From assembly GCF_014284125.1 (NCBI RefSeq), contig NZ_JACOFX010000003.1, forward strand, positions 304,936 to 368,935: 64,000 nt of DNA, in the 5' to 3' direction. The position numbers were made by a program, and so were the translations under genes. Positions 1 through 9,167 of this stretch are shown piece after piece. The DNA comes from Undibacterium umbellatum (GTDB lineage Bacteria > Pseudomonadota > Gammaproteobacteria > Burkholderiales > Burkholderiaceae_D). Position 1 is the stretch's first letter; every line of letters starts with the position of its first letter. The notes beneath the pieces are model-generated. The model did not search any database and was not told the origin of the DNA. It worked only from the letters and a program-made list of their open reading frames with translations.

Positions 1-1909
1 TCACTGGTGGATTTACATGCTGAGTTGCCGGTTGATTCACAGCTGGCACCACATTGATTGTGGCAGGCTGCGCCGTGCGTGGATTGTAGACATTGGCATT
101 GCCCGGCATGGTATTGCCATTGTTTGGCATGCCATTACCATACTGGCGAGGCTGGTTATTCGCAGGGTTGTTGGCAGGCTCATTGTTCCAGTTGCTGCCT
201 GGGCGTGGTGCTCTCTCGCCATTCTCCACAGGCCTGATCTGGTTAGGCGCTGCCGCATTGTTATTTGTTGGCGCATTCACCGCAGGCGCAATATTGATGC
301 TGGCAGCATTGCCTGGCTGTGGCGCGATATTCGCTGGTTGGCGAGGCGCATACACATTATTGCTTTGTACGCCAGTATTCGGCGTGACCAGGCCCGCGCC
401 AACTGGACGCATGCCTTGTGTAGGATTGCTGTTGACTTCCGCCGGACGTGAGACAGGCAGGCCTTCATTTGGACTCAAATTGTTTATCCCATTCAGGCGT
501 TGCTCAGTGCGGGTGGCAGGCAGCACCAGGTTTCTCTGGCGGTACTGGTCACCATCACGCCAGTTTTGCTGTCTTGCCTCACCAAAACGATTATTGCTGC
601 CTGGCGCGATACTCGGTGCCTCAGTCAGCGCAACCGGGGTTTGCCTGCCAGATGTCACCAGCCTGCTGCTCGAGACTGGCATGACATGTTCACCACGCGT
701 GAAGGTGGTAGTTGGCACAACAGTGATGGCATGTTGCACACCCTGATTGACGTAACGGCCGCTGGTCGCGCTATTGTTGACGACCAGGCTTTGGTTCAGG
801 CGTTGTATGTACTGGGTGTTGCGGGTATAGCCTGGCCGGTAGACCTCTCCTGGCCCCAGGGGGAACCAGGCGACCGAAGGCTTGGAGCCGTGTTTGTGAG
901 GGATATAATGAGCGCCACCTACAAAGGCCACCAGGGCAGGTGCATAGACAGGGCGGTGATGGTGATGTCGCGGACCCGGCACCCAGGCCCAGCGAGTACC
1001 AACATACGCCCAGCGGCCATAGTGGTAAGGCGCAAAACCCCAGGGCGCACGGTCTACCCAGGTCCATCCCCATGGCGCGACGTAGACCCAGTTGCCATCA
1101 CGGTAAGGTGCCCAACTGGCACTGACCTGGCGCGGATACCAGACTGCGCCATAATTGGTGGTTGTTTCCCATACTCCGTATTGATCAAGCTGTTCGTAGC
1201 CTATCACTTCACGCGAGACATAGCGCACGGTTTCCAGGTTTTCTTCAGCGCGGTCACGGTCAGCCGCCCACAGATCAAAAGCATCGTGTGGCGAGACTGT
1301 GCCTATGGAATTGTGTTGCAGATTGCTACCCATGAAGCGGGTTTGCTCTCCCTGCCTGATGGTGATGGTATCGCGTTCACCGTGAGCAATCGCGGTGCCG
1401 CGTCTTACCTGTACCGTGGTGCTGTTGTCAGGGTTGACAGTGATCTTGTATTCGCCAGGCTCTTGCAGCGAGAACACCATGTTTGGTGTACGTATATCAA
1501 AATTTTCTTTGCTGCTGAGCTCGCGCACACGTACCACCATGCCACCCTGATTCAAGTCGATTTGCGTATTGTCATCGTCCAGCAGGTTGAAGCTGATGCG
1601 GGTGTTTTCCTGCATGCGCAAGACATTCGGACCCACACGCAATTCTGCCTTGCCAGCGTAGGGCACTTGCAAGCTGTCACCAGTAGAAATGGGACGATTG
1701 AGCATCAGCGCAGTCCAGTCATTGCTGCCCGCATCGGCAAAGCTGATATTGCCGTGGGAGTAACTGACCCTGGCAACGCGGCCCGGTGGCTCATCCTGGG
1801 CATGCACGGGGGTAAGTACAAACAGGCTGGCCACGGCCAGCGCCGCGAATTTCAACAAGGGAGCACGGCGTACTCTGGCGAGCAGGGTGGGGCGATGTAA
1901 GACAGGCAT
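1..1909 (-). CDS. FecR-domain / DUF6600 secreted protein (3' end outside window)
   Basis: An uninterrupted leftward reading frame of about 636 codons starts with ATG at 1909 and runs off the window edge, so the C-terminus is missing. Residues 1-37 form a signal peptide ending in a VHA cleavage site. A FecR-like domain follows (about residues 42-190). The next part is rich in Trp and Tyr, with repeated WAPYRDGNWVYV- and APWGW-type motifs typical of the DUF6600 family. The visible tail from about residue 430 is low-complexity Asn/Pro/Ala/Gln. In this family such proteins are exported and of unknown function. Long frames on the opposite strand are shadows. Role is inferred only from family resemblance. 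Confidence 0.85.
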   Translation of the reverse strand, partial: MPVLHRPTLLARVRRAPLLKFAALAVASLFVLTPVHAQDEPPGRVARVSYSHGNISFADAGSNDWTALMLNRPISTGDSLQVPYAGKAELRVGPNVLRMQENTRISFNLLDDDNTQIDLNQGGMVVRVRELSSKENFDIRTPNMVFSLQEPGEYKITVNPDNSTTVQVRRGTAIAHGERDTITIRQGEQTRFMGSNLQHNSIGTVSPHDAFDLWAADRDRAEENLETVRYVSREVIGYEQLDQYGVWETTTNYGAVWYPRQVSASWAPYRDGNWVYVAPWGWTWVDRAPWGFAPYHYGRWAYVGTRWAWVPGPRHHHHRPVYAPALVAFVGGAHYIPHKHGSKPSVAWFPLGPGEVYRPGYTRNTQYIQRLNQSLVVNNSATSGRYVNQGVQHAITVVPTTTFTRGEHVMPVSSSRLVTSGRQTPVALTEAPSIAPGSNNRFGEARQQNWRDGDQYRQRNLVLPATRTEQRLNGINNLSPNEGLPVSRPAEVNSNPTQGMRPVGAGLVTPNTGVQSNNVYAPRQPANIAPQPGNAASINIAPAVNAPTNNNAAAPNQIRPVENGERAPRPGSNWNNEPANNPANNQPRQYGNGMPNNGNTMPGNANVYNPRTAQPATINVVPAVNQPATQHVNPPV

Positions 1910-2037
1910 GAATTTCTTCCCGGCATTGGGTTAAACAAAATGACTAGTAACATGGCTAGTTCTATCCTTAACGCACGAGCTGCTCATTTGGATGTCAGGA
2001 TATTTGACAATGTTTGTATATTTTTGTAGCAACTTGC

Positions 2038-3039
2038 TTAGCCCGGCGTTACAGATGATGGCATGACTTCATCTTCAACAGATAAATTCAAGCATTGCAC
2101 CTGTGCCAGCTCGGGCCCGCTTTGCTGCACGAACTCCTGCGCCTGGCTGATGAGCCAGTCGTGCACGCATTTGACTGCGGTGATGTTCAAGCCCTGCCTG
2201 GTGGAAAGTAAATAGTAATGCTTCTGGCTATGCAAGCCACTGTCAAAAACTCTTTGCAAATACCCTTGCCTGATCCTGCCACAGACATGGCTGTGACGTT
2301 CAAAGGCAATGCCATGGCCATGTTCGGCAGCTTGCAAAACCAGATTGCCATCATCAAAGCTGATACTGCGCAAAACCTGTTGTGCGGGCAAACCCAGGGC
2401 CTTGAAATAGGCTGACCAGGACGAACCTGCACCTATGGTATTGGCATGCACCAACAAGGGCAAGGTCAGCAAATCTTCGACCAGTGCAGGCTGATGTCTG
2501 GCGATGAAGTCTGGTGATGCTACCGGGTAATAATAATCGTCCAGCAGTTTGTGCACCTGCACATTGGCTGCGTTGCCAGCACCAGGATTTTTACCAAGAA
2601 AACGCAGGGCCAGGTCAACCCCGTTTTCACCCAGCTCGGCCAGCTCTATGCTAGCCTGTATTTGTAGGGAGATATCGGGATGAGTGAGATAAAAGTCATG
2701 TAGCCTGGGGAGCAGCCAGTATGCAGCAAAAGCGGGCAGGCTGGCAATCCGCACCACCTGGCGCGGGCTACGATGATGCTGGCTGATGCGGTCGATTGCC
2801 GCGCCCAGTTGATCCAGCGAGAGCGTGACTGCCGCATGCAATTCACGCCCGGCATCGGTCAGCCTGACACCATTTTGGCGCTCGAATAATTCCAGCCTCA
2901 GTTGCTCTTCCAGTGAGCGTATGCGATGGCTGACCGCACTATGCGTGAGACTGAGCTCTTGTCCCGCAAGGCGGAAATTCTGCAGGCGACCCGCTGCTTC
3001 AAAAATACGTAAATCATTCAAACCTGGAATTTTTTGCAT
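2038..3039 (-). CDS. LysR-family transcriptional regulator (GcvA-like)
   Basis: The 333-residue product has an N-terminal winged helix-turn-helix (residues 5-65, with the SLTHSAVSHRIRSLEEQL recognition region) followed by a type-2 periplasmic-binding-like effector domain beginning near residue 92. Length is normal for the family plus a slightly long C-terminal tail. The N-terminal LNDLRIFEAAGRLQNF start resembles GcvA-type regulators. It is divergent from the NTF2-like gene that starts at 3149, so that gene or itself may be its target. A decayed copy of its middle part lies at 4196-4377. Effector and target are not known. Confidence 0.9.
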   Translation of the reverse strand: MQKIPGLNDLRIFEAAGRLQNFRLAGQELSLTHSAVSHRIRSLEEQLRLELFERQNGVRLTDAGRELHAAVTLSLDQLGAAIDRISQHHRSPRQVVRIASLPAFAAYWLLPRLHDFYLTHPDISLQIQASIELAELGENGVDLALRFLGKNPGAGNAANVQVHKLLDDYYYPVASPDFIARHQPALVEDLLTLPLLVHANTIGAGSSWSAYFKALGLPAQQVLRSISFDDGNLVLQAAEHGHGIAFERHSHVCGRIRQGYLQRVFDSGLHSQKHYYLLSTRQGLNITAVKCVHDWLISQAQEFVQQSGPELAQVQCLNLSVEDEVMPSSVTPG

Positions 3040-3148
3040 GACGATGTTTTTTACCTGACTAGTTTTTCTCTATACCCTGGTGCATATTTGTCGCTAGTGG
3101 CAAATATGCAGGTACTGGATACTGGCGCTTCTTTGAAAAGGAGTTTGT

Positions 3149-3739
3149 ATGCAAGCGCAATTTACCATCCCCGCCAGCTCAACTGGCAAACAGATACTGG
3201 TGATTTTATTGGCCAGCCTGATGCTGTTGATCACTGTATTTCCAATGCGAGCTGATGCTGCCGCCGCAGTGGCACCAGCAACAACCTATCCGCTGGCGGC
3301 AGATGTCAGCAGTATCGATGGCATTATGCACGCCTATTATGAGGTTGTCTCCGGTCCGCCCAATACGCCGCGCAATATTGCCAGGGATATCTCATTACAT
3401 CATCCCCGTGCACAAATTTTCCCCACAGTACATGAAAAGAATGGCGATCCGCGCCTGCTGGTTTTTTCTGTCCAAGAATTCCATGTCTGGAGCAAGCCTG
3501 TCTATGACACTGGTTTTTATGAGCGCGAAATCGCACGCGAAGTGAAAAGCTTTGGCAGCTCCACCCACATCTGGAGCACCTATGAAACACGGCAGACACC
3601 TGATGGCGAAGTGACGAGTCGCGGCATCAATAATATCCAGTTGTACTTCGATGGCCAGCGCTACTGGATATTGTCAGAAACCTGGGACAGCGAAAGCCCG
3701 CGCAATCCCCTGCCAACAAAAAACGGGGTGAGCAAATGA
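3149..3739 (+). CDS. Secreted NTF2-like (SnoaL-type) protein
   Basis: 196 residues. An unusually long hydrophobic N-terminus (residues 15-40) ending near ADAAAA is a probable signal peptide. The remainder reads as a single NTF2/SnoaL-like alpha+beta domain (SSIDGIMHAYYEVVSG start; final strand with RYWILSETWD). A Shine-Dalgarno AAGGAG precedes the ATG by 5-8 nt. Its TGA overlaps the ATG of the following VOC gene by 4 nt, so the two are translationally coupled and probably act in the same small pathway. NTF2-like folds bind many small molecules, so the substrate cannot be named. Confidence 0.75.
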   Translation: MQAQFTIPASSTGKQILVILLASLMLLITVFPMRADAAAAVAPATTYPLAADVSSIDGIMHAYYEVVSGPPNTPRNIARDISLHHPRAQIFPTVHEKNGDPRLLVFSVQEFHVWSKPVYDTGFYEREIAREVKSFGSSTHIWSTYETRQTPDGEVTSRGINNIQLYFDGQRYWILSETWDSESPRNPLPTKNGVSK

Positions 3740-4116
3740 AGATAGACCATATCAGCTTGCTGGTGAGTTCACTGGAAACCAGTATGCCCTATTATGAATG
3801 CCTGCTGCCGCAACTGGGTTTTGTCGAGAGCAAGCCGCAGGTCTGGACTGATGGTGAGGGCTTCTTTTTCCAGTTCTTGCAGGCACATCCTGATACCCGC
3901 CCCTACGAGCGCTATGGTGCAGGCATGAATCACCTGGGCTTTGGCGCAACATCGGCAGAACAGGTCATGCAAATCCGGCACTCCATGCATGCAGCCGGGT
4001 TTGCCGTGCCGGACCTGAAAAACCTGGGTGGTTCACTTGCCTTGTTCATGAAAGATGCAGATGGTATCCGTTTTGAAGTCACCTACTATGCGCCAGGTGC
4101 GGCAGTGGTGGGATAG
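3736..4116 (+). CDS. VOC-family (glyoxalase/bleomycin-resistance fold) protein
   Basis: 126 residues forming one vicinal-oxygen-chelate module: N-terminal MKIDHISLLVSSLE strand with a metal-ligand-type His, the ETSMPYYECLLPQLGF helix, and the C-terminal DADGIRFEVTYY strand with a Glu ligand. Its start codon overlaps the stop of the upstream NTF2-like gene (ATGA). Family members are dioxygenases, isomerases or binding proteins. The specific reaction cannot be deduced. Confidence 0.85.
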   Translation: MKIDHISLLVSSLETSMPYYECLLPQLGFVESKPQVWTDGEGFFFQFLQAHPDTRPYERYGAGMNHLGFGATSAEQVMQIRHSMHAAGFAVPDLKNLGGSLALFMKDADGIRFEVTYYAPGAAVVG

Positions 4117-4195
4117 CTGTTTTATTTGGCTATCGTATCCAACAATTGTTTTCCCAGAGATTTCTGTGGAACACAGATAAAAAATATGGAGCTTT

Positions 4196-4377
4196 GTTAG
4201 CAGCTTGTAGGCAGCAAGAGCTGAAAGGCTGGCAATTCGTACGACCGCGGCTGGCTACGAAGATGCTGGCAGATGCGGTCGATTGCCCTGCCCAGTTGAT
4301 CCAGCGAGAGCGTGACCGCTGTATGCAATTCCCACTCGCCGTCAGCCATACTGTCACAGATTTTGCGCTGACATTGC
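4196..4377 (-). pseudogene. Decayed fragment of a LysR regulator gene
   Basis: This stretch aligns base for base, with substitutions, to about 2720-2880 inside the intact LysR gene. Reading leftward, one frame gives ELHTAVTLSLDQLG and AIDRICQHLRS (intact gene: ELHAAVTLSLDQLG, AIDRISQHHRS). The match then continues in another frame as VVRIASL and AAYKLL (intact: VVRIASL, AAYWLL), so there is a frameshift. Both flanks of the fragment are diverged and no helix-turn-helix or C-terminal half remains. It is a remnant of a paralogue, not a functional gene. Confidence 0.75.
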
Positions 4378-4378
4378 C

Positions 4379-4981
4379 TCAGTGCCAGCCACCAACCTGG
4401 GCAAATTTTTTGATGACATACTCAAATGTTCTTGCATTGCTGGCTTCTTCAAAGTCTCTTTGAGGAAGTTTATCTCCGATAAAGGGCATGGTGACATATA
4501 CGGCACCCTCCATGGACGCAGGGAGATCAAATACAATGTTGACAGTAGGTGGAACTGTTGTTGATACCGAATAATCGCCTATGGTTTTTACGCTGTCACC
4601 ATCACACTGCATGGAATAGGGGGCATTTTTTGCTTCTGTCGTCATCTTGGTGGGAAAATACAGTTTTCCTTGATACTGGATACTTGCTGTGCCGCAATGC
4701 ACTTGAGTGCGATAGTTTTCGGTGTATCTGCGATATATGCTTAGATCGGCAGTTACTGAAATGACTGCTTTTCCAGTTTTGGGCCAGATATGCGCTGCAT
4801 AGCCAGGATATTCGTTCTTGATAAGTATCACTGTCGCGTTATTATCGCTCGTTTTTTCTCTCAGTATTTCCACATTGCTGCCTGGCGCAAGATCGTATAG
4901 TTGTTCGCGATTATCAGCGCAGCCCGCGCAGGCAACGATAGCAAAAAACATAGAGAGACTGAACGTCAGTTTTCGACTCAT
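4379..4981 (-). CDS. Putative lipoprotein of unknown function
   Basis: About 200 residues. MSRKLTFSLSMFF plus a hydrophobic stretch ends in a lipobox-like VACAGC, so the mature N-terminal Cys is probably lipidated and the protein anchored in the envelope. ATG 4981 places the signal at the very N-terminus. In-frame ATGs at 4990 and 5014 are alternatives. The mature part is mixed beta with two separated Cys (HCGTAS, MQCDG), which could form a disulfide. No family recognised. Confidence 0.65.
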   Translation of the reverse strand: MSRKLTFSLSMFFAIVACAGCADNREQLYDLAPGSNVEILREKTSDNNATVILIKNEYPGYAAHIWPKTGKAVISVTADLSIYRRYTENYRTQVHCGTASIQYQGKLYFPTKMTTEAKNAPYSMQCDGDSVKTIGDYSVSTTVPPTVNIVFDLPASMEGAVYVTMPFIGDKLPQRDFEEASNARTFEYVIKKFAQVGGWH

Positions 4982-5054
4982 TTTAATCATGCATGTATTG
5001 TACAACTCATGCATGCAAATCCTAGTTTTGGGAAGTCAAATACTGTATTTGCTG

Positions 5055-6032
5055 TTAAACGGCCCTCGTTACCTTGCTAATCCATTGTTGGCCTAGAACT
5101 ATCAGTTCAGCATTGAACTGTGGAAGCAAGGAGAAGTGTCCCCAGTCAATTTCCACATAGTCTTTTTGACCTGACAGACGTTGGTAACATTCCAGCGTCA
5201 GTCGTGGCTGGACCATCTTGTCGCGCTTCTGGTTGATGACCAGCACAGGTACATCAGTATTGGCTTCCAGCGGTATCGCAAAAGCAGTATTGAGCATGCT
5301 GGCGAAATAACGTGCCGTGACCGTACGCAAGGTAAGCGGATCAGCTTGCCATTTGGCGTAAAAGCCCATCGCAAGATCACGCTCATCCATCATGTTTTCA
5401 AAACGCGCCAGTGGACGATAGGGCAGGCGCAGTCGCGGTGCCAGTTTTGTCAGCAAGCCGCTGATTGTCCTGCACGCCCTGGCCAGGCCAGGGATTTTTG
5501 CCAGCGCAGCAAAACGGGTAAAGGCCAGGCCGGTGACCGGGTCGCCAAAGTCATACAGATTAAGGCAGACAGCGGCAAGGGGCGGTTTGCCCTGGCTCGC
5601 CATTACGGCTGCTGCTGCATAAGTCAGGCCGCCACCTATGCTGCCACCGCACAGATACAAGGGGCCAGCGAATTCCTGCATGGCCCAGGCGGCTACGTCG
5701 ACGACGTTTTGCACGGCCTCAGCCACCGTAAAATCGCCCATCGCACCGCCAGAGCGACCCTGGCCTTTCTGGTCCGGCACGATCACGGTATAGCCCTGTT
5801 CATAAAACGCCAGTGCCAGGCCGACAAACAAACCGCCATAGCCACCGCCGCCATGGTTCAGGATCAGTACCGGCGCTGCCGGGTCAGTTTGCTGATACAG
5901 GTCTATATGCAACTCCACCCCTGTGGATTGCAGATGGCGGGTTTGCACCACAGCCAGCACGCGTGCCAGCAAGGAAGGGTCATGGTAGCAATGCCAGTAA
6001 GTCTGGTCTGAATGTGCTTTGTCTATATTCAT
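5055..6032 (-). CDS. Alpha/beta hydrolase
   Basis: 325 residues from ATG 6032. The oxyanion-hole motif HGGGGYGG is followed by the nucleophile elbow CGGSIGG, an acidic residue in the VINQKRDK strand and a C-terminal catalytic His in WGHFSLL, giving a complete Ser-Asp-His triad. An open frame extends upstream to 6185, but it crosses the palindromic operator at 6062-6083, so the internal ATG is preferred. It is divergent from a TetR gene starting near 6115 and is the obvious target of that regulator. Substrate unknown (serine hydrolase, probably cytoplasmic since no signal peptide is seen). Confidence 0.85.
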   Translation of the reverse strand: MNIDKAHSDQTYWHCYHDPSLLARVLAVVQTRHLQSTGVELHIDLYQQTDPAAPVLILNHGGGGYGGLFVGLALAFYEQGYTVIVPDQKGQGRSGGAMGDFTVAEAVQNVVDVAAWAMQEFAGPLYLCGGSIGGGLTYAAAAVMASQGKPPLAAVCLNLYDFGDPVTGLAFTRFAALAKIPGLARACRTISGLLTKLAPRLRLPYRPLARFENMMDERDLAMGFYAKWQADPLTLRTVTARYFASMLNTAFAIPLEANTDVPVLVINQKRDKMVQPRLTLECYQRLSGQKDYVEIDWGHFSLLPQFNAELIVLGQQWISKVTRAV

Positions 6033-6061
6033 GGTGAAGTCCTGTAATCGTGCCGGACTAT

Positions 6062-6083
6062 AATATGAATAATCATTCATATT
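6062..6083. promoter_or_regulatory. Palindromic operator between hydrolase and tetR genes
   Basis: Perfect inverted repeat with 9-bp arms AATATGAAT and ATTCATATT separated by 4 bp. It sits midway in the 82-bp gap between the divergent hydrolase (start 6032) and TetR regulator (start 6115). Position and symmetry fit a TetR dimer site controlling both genes; this is inference. Confidence 0.7.
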
Positions 6084-6114
6084 GTCTATTCGCATTCGGG
6101 AGCTGGGTTTTGTC

Positions 6115-6738
6115 ATGAAAAAATCAAGCGGCCAGCCTTTAAAACAGCCATCGCAGCAGCGTTCCAGGATCACGGTACAGGCCATCCTGGAAGCAGCTAT
6201 TCATATTTTCGACGAATTTGGCTATGCAGCAGGCACGACCTCACGTATCGCCAGCCGCGCTGGCGTCTCGATAGGTTCACTCTACCAATGCTTTCCCAAC
6301 AAGGATTCCATCTTGACGGCTCTGGCCGAGCAGCACCTGGCCGAGGGCCTGGCACTCAGCGTGCGTTTGCTGGAAACCCTGCGCACGAGCACTCAAGCGC
6401 TTGAACCTGTATTGCATGACATCGTTGGCCACATGATTGTCCTGCATGAGAACAATCCCGGCTTGCACAGGTTGCTATATGAAGAAGGCTTGCTGCCTGC
6501 ACAGTTGCGGCAAACCGCCAAACAGGCAGAACAGTTTTTGATCGAAGAAGGGGCCCGCTGCCTGAGCCAGCGCCATGACGTTGCCGATGTTGCTGACCGT
6601 CAGATGCAGGCTTATTTTGTGGTACACGCGATAGAACATTTCACCCACAGGCTGGTAATAGACCAGGCACCGGTGGAGTTTCAGTTGCGTGGAAAAAATG
6701 AATTGGTCAGTATGTTGTTGCGGTATTTGCAGGCATAG
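6115..6738 (+). CDS. TetR/AcrR-family transcriptional repressor
   Basis: 207 residues from ATG 6115 (a TTG at 6082 would extend it into the operator and is less likely). The N-terminal DNA-binding domain is clear: ILEAAIHIFDEFGYAAGTTS, then the recognition helix GVSIGSLYQCFPNKDSI. The C-terminal part is the helical ligand-binding and dimer domain. It is divergent from the alpha/beta hydrolase gene and shares the palindrome at 6062-6083, so it probably represses the hydrolase and itself until a ligand, perhaps the hydrolase substrate, binds. Confidence 0.9.
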   Translation: MKKSSGQPLKQPSQQRSRITVQAILEAAIHIFDEFGYAAGTTSRIASRAGVSIGSLYQCFPNKDSILTALAEQHLAEGLALSVRLLETLRTSTQALEPVLHDIVGHMIVLHENNPGLHRLLYEEGLLPAQLRQTAKQAEQFLIEEGARCLSQRHDVADVADRQMQAYFVVHAIEHFTHRLVIDQAPVEFQLRGKNELVSMLLRYLQA

Positions 6739-6753
6739 ACCTTAAAGGGGATC

Positions 6754-6855
6754 GTAGGTTGGGCTACGTTTCATCAGCCCAACACTGGGCCTCTGCCAAC
6801 GTATACGTTATTTAAACGCCGAGTGTTGGGCTGATAAAGCGTAGCCCAACCTACA
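6754..6855. repeat. Long inverted repeat (hairpin) between convergent tetR and OPT genes
   Basis: The left arm begins GTAGGTTGGGCTACG and the right arm is its near-perfect reverse complement ending CGTAGCCCAACCTAC. Arms are about 35 bp and are separated by roughly 30 bp. It lies between the 3' ends of two convergent genes and can act as a bidirectional terminator. GTAGGTTGGGCT-type repeats of this kind are common dispersed elements in proteobacteria (from general knowledge, copy number not tested). Confidence 0.75.
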
Positions 6856-6861
6856 ATACAA

Positions 6862-8850
6862 CTACATCATCACATTGATAATGGCATTCCCTATACCCAG
6901 GATAGCAGCACCCGAGATCAAACCAGCACTGATGGCTTCACAGCCCTCTACCCAGAAGGTATGGCCCTTAGTGCCTTTTTCAGAATTTTTCTTGCCCATA
7001 TACCAGAATATCAAGGCACCTATCCACATGGCGAAGCATGATTCTGGTGGCAAGACTACGCCCAGACCGATGGAGACAGCAGACAGCGGCAAGCGGCCAC
7101 GAGTGATGACATTGGTCACTTCGATGAACACTGCACACAGGCCAGCTACCGCCATGGCGATGATGGCAGAAGTCGGCAAGCCGCTCACGCCCTTGGCAAT
7201 GATCTCAGCCACGCCTTTCCACTGCAAGGCAGACGGGAAGGCGAATTGTTCGCTGACGATAGTCGCCGTGCTGCGCAAGCCGTTGGCATCTGGTGGCAAG
7301 AACAACAGGAAGAACAGCGGTACGCAAGCCAGTGCACCAGAGACAATGCCGATGATATGGCCGATCACCTGATGACGCGGCTTACCACCCAGCATATAGC
7401 CAGGCTTGATATCAGACAGCAATGATGATGCATTGAAGGCGATATCTGCCGTCATGCCGGCTGGCAACAGGTTATTGGCCGGATTGCTGCGGTCTATCGC
7501 ACCCATGCTGAATTGCGTGATCTTGGCCAGTGCACCGATAGGTGCCCAGGATGTCAGCGCCATCGCATTGATACAGATAATGGTCAATACAAAAATCAGC
7601 GGGAAGGCGATCAGCGCCATGATGTAAGGCACACCAAACAGGGTATTGACCAGCCAGGCAGCAATCGCACACAGGATAGGCACGCCAACATAAGAAATCC
7701 ACAGTGGCACTTCTATGTCTTTCAGCGGGTCCGGGCCTATATCTTTTTCTTTCTTGCTGCCACCCGTCATGGATTTGAAGGCTGCCTTGAACAACTCAGG
7801 TTTGGCCAGCAAGCCCACCATGGAGCCAACCACCATCATGGTCACTGCCCACCACAAGCCCCACTGATTGACAATCTCGGTACGGGAAATTGCCACCACC
7901 GTGCCATTTGGCAGGGTACGCGCAGCGATATCACCGTTTTGTATCATCCATGGTGCCAGGATAACGAAGTTGATGAAGGCACCCAGCATGACGCTGCTGG
8001 CAACCCTTATGCCCATCAGGCCGCCAACACCGAGCATGGCAACGTCGGCAGTCAGGCGCAAGCCCAGTTGACGGATATCCGTCCCCATGATCTTGGGTAT
8101 CCACCAGTTGAGCTTGATTGCAGCGTTGTAGTAATAAGTGTCCAGGCGTTCGTGCAGATACCAAGGTTCTACCATGCCTGCCCATTTATCCATGCGCAAA
8201 ATCTTGAACTGGATCAGACGCATCCAGCCATCGCTGACTATCATCTGGTACAAGCCAGCGAACAGACTGGTATAGCCCAACAGCTTGGCCTTGTACATAC
8301 CGCCGCCAGCGCCATCAGTATACAAAGAATCGAGCACTACGCCGCAGGCGCGGCCCTCGGGGAAAGGGAGCTGGTCTTCATTGACAAAACGGCGTTTCAG
8401 TGGGAAAGCCACCAGCACGCCTATCAAGGCGACCACCATGACCCACACCAGCATCTGCCACCAGGGGATAATCTTGCCGGTGATCAGCATATACGCTGCC
8501 AGGCTGGAAATCATGGGGTTGATCATATAACCGGCAGCAGTGGCGATGGATTGCGTGCAATTGTTTTCCAGGATGCTGTAGTCGGCTGTGACGCCCAGGC
8601 TATGCAAAATCTTGAAAATTGCAAACGACAAAATCACCGAAGTCAGACCAACACCAATACCAATACCCGTCTTGGCACCGATATACAGTGCAGTGGCGGC
8701 CAGTATGCCCCCCAGCAAGAAGCCCGTCACCGCCGAGCGCAAGGTCAGTTGTGCCATGTCCTTACGATAGACATTATCAAACCACCATTGATCCTTTTCC
8801 CTTCTGGTCCAGGTGCGTATCTGTTCATCATCCAGCTGTTGTAAAGCCAT
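6862..8850 (-). CDS. OPT-family oligopeptide transporter
   Basis: 662 residues from ATG 8850, which is preceded by a strong GGAGG 6 nt away; the longer open frame to 8982 is rejected for that reason. The protein is strongly hydrophobic with about 14-16 membrane segments. It carries family features such as the early LTLRSAVTGFLLGG helix, the conserved LPFPEGRACG motif and a C-terminal LPPESCFAMWIGALIFW segment. OPT proteins are proton-coupled importers of peptides or metal chelates in the inner membrane. The gene stands alone. An inverted repeat lies in its leader at 8877-8930. Confidence 0.9.
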   Translation of the reverse strand: MALQQLDDEQIRTWTRREKDQWWFDNVYRKDMAQLTLRSAVTGFLLGGILAATALYIGAKTGIGIGVGLTSVILSFAIFKILHSLGVTADYSILENNCTQSIATAAGYMINPMISSLAAYMLITGKIIPWWQMLVWVMVVALIGVLVAFPLKRRFVNEDQLPFPEGRACGVVLDSLYTDGAGGGMYKAKLLGYTSLFAGLYQMIVSDGWMRLIQFKILRMDKWAGMVEPWYLHERLDTYYYNAAIKLNWWIPKIMGTDIRQLGLRLTADVAMLGVGGLMGIRVASSVMLGAFINFVILAPWMIQNGDIAARTLPNGTVVAISRTEIVNQWGLWWAVTMMVVGSMVGLLAKPELFKAAFKSMTGGSKKEKDIGPDPLKDIEVPLWISYVGVPILCAIAAWLVNTLFGVPYIMALIAFPLIFVLTIICINAMALTSWAPIGALAKITQFSMGAIDRSNPANNLLPAGMTADIAFNASSLLSDIKPGYMLGGKPRHQVIGHIIGIVSGALACVPLFFLLFLPPDANGLRSTATIVSEQFAFPSALQWKGVAEIIAKGVSGLPTSAIIAMAVAGLCAVFIEVTNVITRGRLPLSAVSIGLGVVLPPESCFAMWIGALIFWYMGKKNSEKGTKGHTFWVEGCEAISAGLISGAAILGIGNAIINVMM

Positions 8851-8876
8851 GTATCCTCCATTTTTATAATGAGGAT

Positions 8877-8930
8877 CTACGCAAAACCGCCCCAAAGCAT
8901 AGCAAGGGCTAGCAATAACAGTTTTGCGTA
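8877..8930 (-). promoter_or_regulatory. Inverted repeat in the OPT transporter leader
   Basis: Arms CTACGCAAAAC (left, from 8877) and GTTTTGCGTA (right, to 8930) are complementary over 10 bp and enclose about 33 bp, 27 bp upstream of the OPT start codon. It could be a leader hairpin, a regulator site or a decayed insertion. The remaining gap to 9167 shows no gene. Confidence 0.4.
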
Positions 8931-9167
8931 AATCCCGATAGTGAGTGCATCCTTGTGGGCTGCAAATTTTTCGCAATATCACGCCCTGCTTCGGTTTTTG
9001 TAAATATATGAGCTTGGGCGGTAGCGCAATATAGTGTTAGCTGAACGGCATGTCAATTTTTGTGCACTGCACTGACCAAAGCAGCCTGAATTTGAGCAAG
9101 CTTCAGGCGTCCAACAGCAGTAAAATGCTGGCGACAATACTTCTATCAATACATGCGGAGAACGCTG

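Noticed and set aside
500..1900. 466-codon open frame on the plus strand
   Set aside because: It is antisense to the FecR/DUF6600 gene, whose protein has a signal peptide and clear domains; the plus frame has no recognisable protein character.
5181..6011. 276-codon plus-strand frame antisense to the hydrolase
   Set aside because: The hydrolase frame has the full catalytic triad; the antisense frame has no motifs.
7513..8844. 443-codon plus-strand open frame antisense to the OPT transporter
   Set aside because: His/Gln-rich composition typical of a shadow of a membrane-protein gene; the OPT frame has family motifs and a strong ribosome site.
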